A program made the translations under genes and the position numbers. A model generated the notes under the pieces. That model did not search any database, was not told the DNA's origin, and saw only the letters and a list, made by a program, of their open reading frames with translations. Shown piece by piece: positions 40,892 to 51,813 of a DNA stretch of 64,000 bases; positions within the stretch are counted from its first letter, which is position 1; every line of letters begins with the position of its first letter. Origin of the DNA: Burkholderiales bacterium (GTDB lineage: Bacteria; Pseudomonadota; Gammaproteobacteria; Burkholderiales; Burkholderiaceae_C); contig JAIOOS010000013.1 in assembly GCA_021414305.1 (NCBI GenBank), positions 141,171 through 205,170 of the forward strand. Direction: 5' to 3'.

Positions 40892-41791
40892 CTAGAGCGG
40901 CGGCGCGACCAGGAACCAGCAGGCCGCCGCCGCTGCGGCGACGAGCGCGTCGACGAGGGCGAGAAAGCCGTACAGGCCGCCCTGGCCGTCGAGCGAGCCG
41001 ATGCTGACGATGAATGGCTCGCCGCCCTGCCCCGCCACTACCGGCAGCGCCAGCGGCGCGCCCGGCGGCGGCACCGGCGGCAGCGTCGCCGGCCGGGCCG
41101 CGACGGCCTTCTCGAATTCGGCCGGATCGTCGGCGCGGATGACGAGGCGCGGTCGCTCGACCTGCTGGTTCAGCAACCCGGCCTGCATCTGCAATTCGAT
41201 CGCCTCGGCCGACGCCGGCGTGAACCAGCCGTGCACGTTCAGCTCGTCGCCGGCTCAGAGCAGCCGCTCGCCGGTGCCGTAGCGGCGCGCGCCGTGGCCG
41301 GTGATGTCGGTCGGGTCGCTCAGCTTCATGGCCTTCGCCTCGACCAGCTTGCTGCTGCCGGTGATCTCGGCGCCGGCCGGCAGGACGACGCAGGAACCGC
41401 TGGCATCGACAAGGAGGAACGGCCGGACGCTGTCGAACGAGTCGTAGCGACGCACGATCTGCTCGCTGTGCGTGAACCACAGGCAGGGCACGCCGTCGGG
41501 CGAGAGCAGCAGCGCGGCATTCGGCAAGGGCTCGGCCCGGCCGCGCAGCGACACCGCGCCGGGTCGGGCCCGAGCGACCGGCACGGCCGGCGCCGCGCGA
41601 AGTCGCCGGGCCGTCCACGCCGCCACCAGGAATCCGATCGCGGCGATCACGAGCACCGAGGCCTGAACCGGTCGCGAGCGGAGGATGTCGTGCTCGCCCT
41701 GCAGCCAGGCGAACACGAGCATGCCCGCGCCGATCAGCGGCGCGGCGGCGACGAGCAGGCGCCCCTGGGCGTGGTGGGTCTGAACCGACAT
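40892..41791 (-). pseudogene. GIDE-like membrane protein interrupted by an in-frame TGA
   Basis: The frame starts at ATG 41791 (GGGAG 6 nt upstream) and runs through two membrane helices (LLVAAAPLIGAGMLVFAWLQ and SVLVIAAIGFLVAAWTARRL). It then enters a GIDE-like domain with PFLLVDASGSCVVLPAGAEI. A TGA at 41255-41257 stops it at codon 179, yet the same frame continues without another stop as AGDELNVHGWF, which is exactly how such domains continue (L-x-x-G-D-x-x-V-x-G). A final membrane helix (FLALVDALVAAAAAACWFLV) ends at 40892. Read as one, the protein is 298 residues plus one stop. It is either a recent nonsense mutation (CGA to TGA fits), a sequence error, or a read-through gene: a hairpin follows the TGA directly. 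Confidence 0.75.
41214..41257 (-). other. Hairpin directly 3' of the in-frame TGA (possible recoding element)
   Basis: In the mRNA, UGA (41257-41255) is followed at once by GCCGGCG, a 6-nt bulge ACGAGC, UGAAC, an 11-nt loop, GUUCA and CGCCGGC. The 7-bp and 5-bp stems pair perfectly and are contiguous on the 3' side. The UGA-plus-~41-nt-hairpin geometry is like a bacterial selenocysteine element or a read-through stimulator. The domain does not use Cys at this position in any relative I can recall, and GC-rich stems arise often by chance at this composition, so a recoding role is only a possibility. Confidence 0.3.
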
Positions 41792-42015
41792 CTCTTGCTC
41801 CCGGCGAATGCGCGATCTTCGGGCCTGCGGCCGCCCCCGGCGAATCGGCGTGGCGGCGCGGCCGACGACAGCGCCGTTCCGTCCTTCCGACGCCGCTGTC
41901 GGCGTTCTTCCGACGCCGTCTACCGTGTCGCCCCGACATATTTCGCTCCAGGGGCGCGCCACACTGGCATTGCCCGCTGGGAAGTCCGACCGCCGCGGGC
42001 GCCGGAGATTGCGAC

Positions 42016-42213
42016 ATGAATGCTGCCTACGAGATCCGCTTCAAGCCCCTGTTCCGGGAGCCCGGTCTCTGTTTTCCGTGCGACGAGCGCGGCCAGGTCG
42101 AGCTCGACGCGCTCAGCGAGCGGGCCCGCGAGAACTATCTGTACGCCCGCGCCGTGGTCGGCGTCGAGTTCGCCTATCCGCAGGTTTGCCGCGCCAACCC
42201 GGCCGGCTGTTGA
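42016..42213 (+). CDS. Small conserved-type hypothetical protein
   Basis: 65 residues with GGAG about 9 nt before the ATG. The sequence YEIRFKPLFREPGLCFPCDE then VELDALSERARENYLYARAV resembles small betaproteobacterial proteins of about 65-75 residues with the same FPCD and LDALSERAR..YL.ARA blocks. There are three cysteines but no obvious metal motif, and no membrane segment. Function unknown. It diverges from the GIDE-like gene by 224 nt; that gap contains a short inverted repeat around GACGCCG/CGGCGTC but nothing I can assign. Confidence 0.7.
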   Translation: MNAAYEIRFKPLFREPGLCFPCDERGQVELDALSERARENYLYARAVVGVEFAYPQVCRANPAGC

Positions 42214-42229
42214 ACCCGGCCCGGTCGCC

Positions 42230-42769
42230 TCAGCTGCCGCCCAGGTCGCGATAGAAATAGCTCGTCGCGCACGGCTCGCCGTTCGGCAGTAGCGCATAGC
42301 GCGGTATCACGCCTGAAAGCTTCCAGCCCAGCCGCGCATACAGCCGCTCGGCGTCGGCGCTGGCCGTATCCAGCATCAGCAGCGAGCGACCCGATTCGCG
42401 CGCGAACCCTTCGGCCGCTCGCATCAACGCCGCCCCCAGTCCCTGCCTTCGTGCCCGCCGGTGCACCAGCATCTTCGAGACGTCGGCGCGATGCGGCTGG
42501 TTCTCCGGCAGGTCGAGCACGAGCTGCACCGTGCCGACGATGCCTTCGCCGTCAACGGCGACGAACAGGGCACGGCCGCCCGCCGCCACATCCTCGGCGA
42601 CCCGGTTCCAGAACGCAGTCGCCTTCTGGACCGACAGCGGATGCATGAAGCTGACCGAAGCGCCGCCCTCGACGCAATCGATCAGCAGCGCGGCGAGCTG
42701 CCGGATCTGCTCGGCGCTCGCGCGCTCCAGGCGGTGGACGGTCGGCAGGGGGGCAGCGTTTGCGCTCAT
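42230..42769 (-). CDS. GNAT-family N-acetyltransferase
   Basis: 179 residues from the ATG at 42769. The acetyl-CoA-binding motif A is VSKMLVHRRARRQGLGAALM (R/Q-x-x-G-x-G/A core RRQGLGAAL) at about residues 96-115. The preceding strand IVGTVQLVLDLPENQPHRAD and the downstream LLMLDTASADAERLYARLGW (motif B) complete the fold. It would acetylate an amine substrate; none can be named. It diverges by 24 nt from the NTF2 lipoprotein start and ends 16 nt from the convergent small hypothetical. Confidence 0.9.
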   Translation of the reverse strand: MSANAAPLPTVHRLERASAEQIRQLAALLIDCVEGGASVSFMHPLSVQKATAFWNRVAEDVAAGGRALFVAVDGEGIVGTVQLVLDLPENQPHRADVSKMLVHRRARRQGLGAALMRAAEGFARESGRSLLMLDTASADAERLYARLGWKLSGVIPRYALLPNGEPCATSYFYRDLGGS

Positions 42770-42793
42770 GTCATCATCTCCGGCAGCGCCATT

Positions 42794-43258
42794 GTGAAGT
42801 CCCTCCTCCCCTTGCTCGCCGCGCTCGGCATGGCCTTCCTGCAGGGCTGCACGCCGCCGCAGGTCATCGCCGACCCCGCCGCGCGCGCCGCCGAGATCGC
42901 GCGGCTGACGCAGCAGGCCGACGCCTGGGACCGGGCGATCGTGGTCAAGGACGCGGTTGCGATCGCCGCCAACATGGCCGAGGACTTCCGGCAGATCGAT
43001 GCCGACGGCGATCTCGAGACCAAGGCCTCGTTCGTCGCCGGCCTGCTCGATCCGGCGCTGCGCATCGATCCCTACGCGGTCGAGGACTTCGAGGTGCGTC
43101 TCTACGGCGACGTGGCGCTGCTCAGCGGCCGGACGCGGATGACCGGCGCGCACCAGGGCAAGCCCTTCGCCAGCCACTACCGCTACATCGATGTCTACGT
43201 GCGCCGGGCCGGCGCGTGGAAGATCGTCAGCGTGCAGATCACCCGTCTGCCGCCCTAG
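42794..43258 (+). CDS. NTF2-like (DUF4440-type) probable lipoprotein
   Basis: 154 residues from a GTG start. A lipoprotein signal (LLPLLAALGMAFLQGC) puts the lipid cysteine at residue 19. The mature domain is one NTF2-like fold: ADAWDRAIVVKDAVAIAANM, then FRQIDADGDLETKASFVAGL, ending YIDVYVRRAGAWKIVSVQIT. Likely anchored in the outer or inner membrane facing the periplasm; function unknown. No clear ribosome site precedes the GTG. Its TAG stop is one half of the palindrome CTAG that also provides the stop of the convergent MFS gene. Confidence 0.78.
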   Translation: MKSLLPLLAALGMAFLQGCTPPQVIADPAARAAEIARLTQQADAWDRAIVVKDAVAIAANMAEDFRQIDADGDLETKASFVAGLLDPALRIDPYAVEDFEVRLYGDVALLSGRTRMTGAHQGKPFASHYRYIDVYVRRAGAWKIVSVQITRLPP

Positions 43259-44694
43259 CCCGCAAGCTCCGGAACGGCGGCGCCGCCAGCGGCGGCCGGC
43301 CGCTCGGGCACCAGCCAGGCGCCGAGCGCTGCGGCGACGAGCGCGAACACCGCGCCGGCAGCGAAGGCGAGCTGGTAGCCCCCGTTCGCCGCCGCGATGT
43401 CGGCGCCGCCGCCCGCCGGCCCGGCGTGCGCCGCGGCAAGGCTCGCGAGCACCGCCAGGCCGAGGGCGCCGCCCATCATGAACGAGGTGTTGACGATGCC
43501 CGAGGCCAGGCCCGCCTCGCTCTCGTCGACGCCGCTCATCGCCGCGAGCAGCAACGGATTGAAGGCGATGCCGGCGCCCAGTCCGAGCAGCAGCATGCCC
43601 GGCAGCACGTCGACGACGAAGCCGCCCTCCACGGGCGCGCGGGCGAACAGCATCAGGCCGAAAGCGGCGCAGGCCAGGCCGCCGGCCAGCGGCCGGCGGA
43701 TGCCGTAGCGGTTGACGACGCGCGCCGAGATGCCGAGCGAGCACACGGCCATGATCAGGTTGCCGGGCAGGAAGGCGAGCCCGACCTGCATCGGCGTGTA
43801 GCCGAGCACGCGCTGCATGTAGAGCGCCGAAAGGAAGAACCAGGCGAACATCGCCGCCGACCAGAGGATGCCGATCGCGTTCGAGACCGCGAGCGTCTTC
43901 AGGCGAAAGAAGCGCAGCGGCATCAGCGGCTGCTCGACCGCCGCCTCGATGGCGATGAAGATCGCGAACAGCGCCGCCGCCGCGCCGAGCAGGAGCAGCG
44001 TGCGCGGCGAGGTCCAGCCGTTCTCGTTGCCGCCGACGACCGCATAGACCGCGAGCATCAGCGCCGCCGTCACCGTCACCGCGCCGCCGATGTCGAGCTT
44101 GGGCCGCCGCGCCGCGGGGCCCGCGCCCGGCAGCAGCGCGAGGCTGAGGCCGAGCACCGCCAGGCCGATCGGCAGGTTGACGAGGAAGATCCAGTGCCAG
44201 TCGTAGGCGTCGGTGAGCACGCCGCCGAGCAGCACGCCGATGCTGCCGCCGCTGGCGCAGACGAAGCCGTAGACGCCCATCGCCCTGGCCCGCTCGGCCG
44301 GCTCGGTGAACAGGTTCATCAGCAGCGCCAGCGCGACCGCCTCGACGATCGCGCCGCCGATGCCCTGCACCGCGCGGGCGATCACCAGCGGCAGCTGCGC
44401 GCTCGCCATGCCGCAGGCGAGCGAGGCGAGGCTGAACAGGGCGATGCCGAGCATGAACAGGCGCCGCTGACCGTAGAGGTCGCCGAGCCGGCCGCCGAGC
44501 AGCAGGAAGCCGCCGCAGGTGAGCACGTAGGCGTTGACGACCCAGACCAGGGTGGCCTCGGAAAAGCCGAGGTCGGCGCGGATCGACGGCAGGGCGACGT
44601 TGACGATGGTCACGTCGAGCACCGCCATCAGGACGCCGAGGCAGACGACACCCAGCGCGAGCCAGCGGGCGGATGGGGAGGGCGGGCGAGTCAC
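43255..44694 (-). CDS. MFS transporter, DHA2 (14-helix) drug-efflux family
   Basis: 479 residues from a GTG (no in-frame ATG before the first helix). DHA2 signatures are MAVLDVTIVNVALPSIRADL (motif D1), LLLGGRLGDLYGQRRLFMLG (motif A) and ARAVQGIGGAIVEAVALALL (motif B), with motif C GGSIGVLLGGVLTDAYDWHW. About 14 membrane helices. It probably exports toxic compounds or metabolites by proton antiport. No regulator is directly linked. The stop shares CTAG with the convergent lipoprotein gene. Confidence 0.9.
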   Translation of the reverse strand: MTRPPSPSARWLALGVVCLGVLMAVLDVTIVNVALPSIRADLGFSEATLVWVVNAYVLTCGGFLLLGGRLGDLYGQRRLFMLGIALFSLASLACGMASAQLPLVIARAVQGIGGAIVEAVALALLMNLFTEPAERARAMGVYGFVCASGGSIGVLLGGVLTDAYDWHWIFLVNLPIGLAVLGLSLALLPGAGPAARRPKLDIGGAVTVTAALMLAVYAVVGGNENGWTSPRTLLLLGAAAALFAIFIAIEAAVEQPLMPLRFFRLKTLAVSNAIGILWSAAMFAWFFLSALYMQRVLGYTPMQVGLAFLPGNLIMAVCSLGISARVVNRYGIRRPLAGGLACAAFGLMLFARAPVEGGFVVDVLPGMLLLGLGAGIAFNPLLLAAMSGVDESEAGLASGIVNTSFMMGGALGLAVLASLAAAHAGPAGGGADIAAANGGYQLAFAAGAVFALVAAALGAWLVPERPAAAGGAAVPELAG

Positions 44695-44781
44695 CGCGCC
44701 GATTGTCGCAAAGCGATCCGGACCGGGCCTGCATGACCCGCCGACCTCGCGCCCGGCGAGGGCCTCCCATAATCGAGCCGC

Positions 44782-46739
<1,958 letters not shown>

Positions 46740-46743
<4 letters not shown>

Positions 46744-47816
46744 GGCCCCGGCGGCGGCCGGCGCATCGCCCGCAGCCGGCCGACCACGCCGTTCGGGAAG
46801 TAGTAGACCGAGAGGACGAACAGGATCCCCAACCAGAGCAGCCAGCGATCGGGCGAGACGATCTGCGAGACGAACGGGATGTTCTGCACGCTCTCGGCGC
46901 CGACCTTCATCAGGTCCTGCAGGTAGTTCTGGGCCAGCACCAGCAGCACGCTGCCGACGACCGCGCCGTAGATCGTGCCCATGCCGCCGATGACGACGAT
47001 CAGCAGCACGTCGAGCATGATCTCGAACGACAGGGTCGTGTCGGGGCCGTTGTAGCGCAGCCAGAGCGCGAGCAGCACGCCGGCCAGCGTCGCGAACAGG
47101 GCCGAGGCGACGCTGGCGATGGTGCGGTAGACGACGGTGCGGTAGCCGATCGCCTCGGCCCGGAAGTCGTTCTCGCGGATCGCCTGCAGCACGCGGCCGA
47201 ACGGCGAGTTGACGATGCGCAGCAGGGCCAGCACGAGCGCCAGGGCGACGAAGAAGATCAGGTAGTAGGTGAGGAAGCGGCCGTCGATCGAGGCGCCGAG
47301 GAAAGGACCGCTCGCGTACTCGGTGCCCGGCTGCAGGGCGGCCGGCACCTTGAAGGTGAGCCCGTCTTCGCCGCCGGTGAATTCCGAAAGCTGCGAGGCC
47401 AGCGTCAGGAACGCCGAGGCGACGGCGAGCGTGATCATGGCGAAGAAGATCGCCTTGACGCGCAGGCTGAACAGGCCGATCAGGAACGAGAGCACGGCCG
47501 AGAGCGCGAGCGCGGCGAGCGCGCCGGTGGCGAGCGCGCCCCAGGTCGGCCCGAGCCGGGTGCTGGCGATGGCGATGCCGTAGGCGCCGATGCCGAAGAA
47601 CATGGTGTGGGCGAAGCTGACGATGCCCGTGTAGCCGAGCAGCAGGTCGAAGCTCGCCGCGAGCACGACGAAGACGATGATCTTGGCGGCGACGTTGAGC
47701 GCCTTGGTGCCAGGGAAGATGAAGGGCGTGAGCGCCAGGCCGACGACGATCAGCAGCAGCACGATCGCCAGCCAGCGGTTGCGCGGGCGGTCGTGGGAGA
47801 GCAGGCGGTCGAGCAT
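46740..47816 (-). CDS. livM: Branched-chain amino-acid-type ABC permease LivM
   Basis: 358 residues with about 9-10 membrane helices. Signatures include FDLLLGYTGIVSFAHTMFFG near the N-terminus, the coupling-loop region GRVLQAIRENDFRAEAIGY and IVVIGGMGTIYGAVVGSVLL. A periplasmic loop of about 30 residues (SEFTGGEDGLTFKVPAALQP) is normal for LivM. It pairs with LivH (2 nt upstream) to form the channel. The start chosen is the ATG at 47816. Last gene of the operon. Confidence 0.93.
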
Positions 47817-47818
47817 CT

Positions 47819-48850
47819 TCAGCGGCTCGTCACGGGGTAGAGGCCCTGCGGGCGCCAGATCAGCACCGCGACCATCAGGCCGATGCTGGAGAACATCGTC
47901 AGCTTCGGCGCCAGAAAGCCGACGTAGTTGGTGAGCAGGCCGACGACGAGCGCGCCGACCAGGCAGCCGAGCGTGGAGCCGAGGCCGCCGATGATGATGA
48001 CGATGAAGAGCAGCACGTTGACCTGGCCGCCGATCTGCGGCACGACGATCTGCTGGTTCATGCCCCAGAGCGCGCCGCCCAGGCCGGCGAGCGCCGAGCC
48101 GGCGGCGAACACGCCGACGAACAGGCGCCGGATGCGGTAGCCGAGGCTTTCGACCATCTCCCGGTCCTGCACGCCGGCGCGGATGAGCAGGCCGATCTTG
48201 GTCCGGTTCAGCAGGTAGAGCAGCGCGACCAGCACCACCAGGCCGACCGCGACTGCGACCAGGCGGAACTTCTCGACCGCGGCGTCGCCGATCAGCACCG
48301 AGCCGCGCAGAGCCTCGAACGGCGGCAGCGGAATCTGCGCCGGCCCCCAGACGACCTTGATCAGCTCCTCGCCGACGATCGCGCCGCCGATCGTCACCAG
48401 GATCTGCTTCAGGTGCTGGCCGTAGACCGGGCGGACGATGACGCGCTCGAAGCCAAGGCCGAACGCGCCGCCGAGCAGCATCGCCGCCAGCATGGCCAGG
48501 CCGACCGCGGCGAGCGTCGGCGCGAGGCTGCCGGCGCTGGTCCAGCCGAGCGTCGCGGCGAACACGCTGGTCGTGATGTAGGCGCCGAGGGCGATGAACA
48601 GGCTGTGGCCGAAATTGAGCACGTCCATCAGGCCGAACACGAGCGTCAGGCCGGAGGCGGCGATGAAGACGATCATGCCCATCGCCAGGCCGGCGAAGGT
48701 GAGCGTGAGCCAGGTCGAGCTCGAGCCGACCGCAGGCCAGGCGGCCAGGGCGATCACCGCGAGCAGGATCAGCGGCACGAAGTCGAAGCGCGTCTTGGGC
48801 AGCGCCTCGGCGGCGGCGGGGAGCGCGGTGGCGGTCGATGCGTCGGTCAT
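47819..48850 (-). CDS. livH: Branched-chain amino-acid-type ABC permease LivH
   Basis: 343 residues, about 9 membrane helices after a short cytoplasmic start. Signatures are SGLTLVFGLMDVLNFGHSLF, the coupling helix region RTKIGLLIRAGVQDREMVES with LGYRIRRLFVGVFA and ALVVGLLTNYVGFLAPK. It forms the membrane channel with LivM. It lies 10 nt after livF on the same strand, giving the order binding protein-livG-livF-livH-livM rather than the common J-H-M-G-F. Confidence 0.93.
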   Translation of the reverse strand: MTDASTATALPAAAEALPKTRFDFVPLILLAVIALAAWPAVGSSSTWLTLTFAGLAMGMIVFIAASGLTLVFGLMDVLNFGHSLFIALGAYITTSVFAATLGWTSAGSLAPTLAAVGLAMLAAMLLGGAFGLGFERVIVRPVYGQHLKQILVTIGGAIVGEELIKVVWGPAQIPLPPFEALRGSVLIGDAAVEKFRLVAVAVGLVVLVALLYLLNRTKIGLLIRAGVQDREMVESLGYRIRRLFVGVFAAGSALAGLGGALWGMNQQIVVPQIGGQVNVLLFIVIIIGGLGSTLGCLVGALVVGLLTNYVGFLAPKLTMFSSIGLMVAVLIWRPQGLYPVTSR

Positions 48851-48860
48851 CGCGGTCCTC

Positions 48861-49624
<764 letters not shown>

Positions 49625-49628
<4 letters not shown>

Positions 49629-50461
49629 GCGCCGCCCCTCACCCCGGCCCTCTCCCCGTCCGGGGAGAGGGTGAACTCGCCCCCTCTCCCGCTTGCGGGA
49701 GAGGGCTGGGGTGAGGGCTCCGGCGTCAGCCCGAGATACGCCTCTTGAACGATGGGCGAGGCGATCACGGTTTCCGGCTCGCCGTCGGCGACGAGCTTGC
49801 CGTTGTGCAGCACGACGATCCGGTCGGCGAGCTCGCGCACCACGTCCATCTTGTGCTCGACCAGCAGGATGATCTTGTCGGCCTCGGCTTTCAGGCCGCG
49901 GATCAGGTCGAGGATCACCGGCACGTCGTCGACGCTCATCCCGGCGGTCGGCTCGTCGAACATGTAGACGCTCGGCTCGAGGGCGATCAGCATCGCCACC
50001 TCGAGCTTGCGCTGGTCGCCATGCGGCAGGCTGGCCGCCGGCGCGTCGGCGCGGTCGCCGAGCGCGACCCTTTGCACCAGCTCGCGGGCGCGCTCCAGCG
50101 TGCCGCGGTGGTCGAGCCAGACCCGCCACAGGTCGAGCCCGTGCTTCCTGCGCGACTGCACCGCCAGGCGCACGTTCTCCAGCACCGATAGGTTGGGAAA
50201 GAGCTGCGTGAGCTGGAACGCGCGGCCGAGCCCGCGGTGGGTGCGCTCGGACACCGGCTCGTTCGTGATGTCGCTGCCGTTCAGTCGCACCGAGCCGGCG
50301 CTGGCGCGCAGCTGGCCCGAGATCAGGTTGAAGTAGGTCGTCTTGCCGGCGCCATTGGGCCCGACGATCGCCGTCAGCGTGCCCGGCCGGAAGCCAGCGC
50401 TGACGCGATCGACGGCGACGTGGCCGCCGAAGCGGATCGTCAGGTCCTGGGTCTCGAGCAT
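49625..50461 (-). CDS. livG: Branched-chain amino-acid-type ABC ATPase LivG with repeat-derived C-terminal tail
   Basis: 278 residues, about 25 more than usual. Walker A GPNGAGKTTYFNLISG, Q-loop GRAFQLTQLFPNLSVLENV, Walker B VYMFDEPTAGMSVDDV and H-loop ILLVEHKMDVVREL are intact. The signature is LPHGDQRKLEVAMLIALEPS, with HGDQRK in place of the textbook LSGGQ, which is common in LivG. The usual end EAYLGL is followed by about 32 residues (starting TPEPSPQPSPASGRGG) read from the repeat at 49636-49717. Confidence 0.92.
49636..49717. repeat. Palindromic REP-like repeat, copy 2 (3' end of livG)
   Basis: 82 bp bounded by CCCTCACCCC and GGGGTGAGGG, with two inner hairpins: CCCTCTCCCCG-TC-CGGGGAGAGGG and CCCTCTCCCGC-TT-GCGGGAGAGGG. 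Same orientation and ends as copy 1 at 26708-26793. It supplies most of the last 31 codons of livG and stops 8 nt short of the livF GTG. mRNA hairpins here may affect the livG/livF expression ratio. Confidence 0.85.
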
Positions 50462-50501
50462 GGCCGAAGCGCTGCCATGCGTGGTCTCGCCGCGCGCTCG
50501 A

Positions 50502-51713
50502 TCAGCGCTTGTTCTTGATGGGGACGTCCATCTCTTCCGGCTTGATCTCGCGCACCAGTTCCGGCACGCCCCAGGCGAACGCCGGGTCGTTCTTGATCCG
50601 GGTATGGAACATCGACTGCATCGCCTGGTGGTCTTCCTTGCGGAAAGTCATCTTGCCCTTGGGCGACATGAAGCTCATGCCTTCCATGGTGGCGATCAGC
50701 TTGTCGGTGCCGGTCTCGCCGTTGGTCTTCTTGAACGCCTCGACCAGGGCGATGCCGGCCGCCATGCCGCCAGCGGTGAAGAAGTCGGGCGGCGACTTGA
50801 ACTTGGTGTAGTGGTTGGCGACCAGCCACTCGTTGACCGGGTTCTTCGGCAGGCCGAAGTAGTAGTAGGTGGCGCCTTCCATGCCGGCGTACGGCTTGTA
50901 CGCCACCATCGCCGGCAGGATGTTGCCGCCGGCGGCGACCTCGATGTTGTAGCGCTTCAGGTCCATGTCGGCCACCTTCAGCGGGTTGCCGGCGCCGGCC
51001 CAGTAGAAGTAGATGATCTTGCGGCCGGGCTTGTCCTTGAGCGCGTCGATGATGCGCTGGCCGCCGGCGGTGAAGTCGCTGGTGTTGACCGGCAGGTACT
51101 CCTCGTGAACCACCTTGGCTTTCTTCAGCGAGTCCTTGAACGCCTTGATGCCGTCGCGGCCGAACGCGTAGTCCTGCGCCAGGGTGGCGATGGTGACGCC
51201 GTCCTTGTCGAGCGCGACCGCGTTGGCGATCGCGTCCTGCGAGCTGTTGCGGCCGGTGCGGAAGATGTACTTGTTCCACTTGTCGCCGGTGATCGAGTCG
51301 GCGACCGCGGGCTCGACCAGCAGGATCTTCTTGTATTCCTCGGCCACCGGCAGCAGCGCCAGCGCCACGCCCGACGAGGTCGGGCCGACCGCGATGTCGG
51401 CCTTGTCGTCGCCGTAGGCGGCGGCGAGCAGGCTCTTACCCACGTCGGGCTTGCCCTGGTCGTCCTTCTCGATGACGACGATCTTCTTGCCGGCGACCAT
51501 CATGGTGCCGTTGGTCGCGTACTCGAGACCCATCATCAGGCCGGTCTGCGTCTGCTTGGCGTAGGCCTCGAGCGGACCGGTCTTCGAGTAGACGTGGGCG
51601 ATGCGGATCTCGCCCTTGCCCTGCGCCGCGGCCTGCAGGGGCACGATCAGCGCAGCTACGGCGAGCGAGGCGAACATCGCGCCAGAAAAGGCGCCGGCGA
51701 ATCGAGCGGTCAT
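50502..51713 (-). CDS. Branched-chain amino-acid-type ABC substrate-binding protein
   Basis: 403 residues. Signal peptide at about 1-31 (AALIVPLQAAAQG). The periplasmic-binding fold type I shows IRIAHVYSKTGPLEAYAKQT, VVIEKDDQGKPDVGKSLLAA, DIAVGPTSSGVALALLPVAE and YAFGRDGIKAFKDSLKKAKV. It binds an amino acid, amide or aromatic-acid-like ligand, then docks on LivHM. First gene of the liv-like operon, 40 nt before livG. Binding residues alone do not tell the ligand. Confidence 0.93.
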   Translation of the reverse strand: MTARFAGAFSGAMFASLAVAALIVPLQAAAQGKGEIRIAHVYSKTGPLEAYAKQTQTGLMMGLEYATNGTMMVAGKKIVVIEKDDQGKPDVGKSLLAAAYGDDKADIAVGPTSSGVALALLPVAEEYKKILLVEPAVADSITGDKWNKYIFRTGRNSSQDAIANAVALDKDGVTIATLAQDYAFGRDGIKAFKDSLKKAKVVHEEYLPVNTSDFTAGGQRIIDALKDKPGRKIIYFYWAGAGNPLKVADMDLKRYNIEVAAGGNILPAMVAYKPYAGMEGATYYYFGLPKNPVNEWLVANHYTKFKSPPDFFTAGGMAAGIALVEAFKKTNGETGTDKLIATMEGMSFMSPKGKMTFRKEDHQAMQSMFHTRIKNDPAFAWGVPELVREIKPEEMDVPIKNKR

Positions 51714-51773
51714 TGAGATCTCCTGGGCAAACGGTGCGGGGCTCCCGGCCTCGGCGCGCGGAAGTGTAGAAGA

Positions 51774-51788
51774 TCGAACGACGTTCGA
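51774..51788. promoter_or_regulatory. Perfect 15-bp palindrome upstream of the liv-like operon
   Basis: TCGAAC-GAC-GTTCGA lies in the 100-nt gap between the end of the TonB receptor gene and the binding-protein gene, 61 nt before the latter's start. Size and symmetry fit a dimeric repressor operator (TetR or GntR type), but no regulator gene adjoins. Assignment rests on position and symmetry only. Confidence 0.3.
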
Positions 51789-51813
51789 CGGGCTGAACGC
51801 GGCCGAGCGCGTG

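Noticed and set aside
40892..41236. Separate 114-residue gene
   Set aside because: It is in the same frame as the gene upstream and begins in the middle of the domain; it is the continuation past the TGA, so it was merged into the interrupted gene.
42760..44736. Rightward open frame of 658 codons, rich in Arg, Ala and Glu
   Set aside because: Shadow of the NTF2 lipoprotein and MFS genes; no recognisable domain, and it overlaps both strands' real genes.
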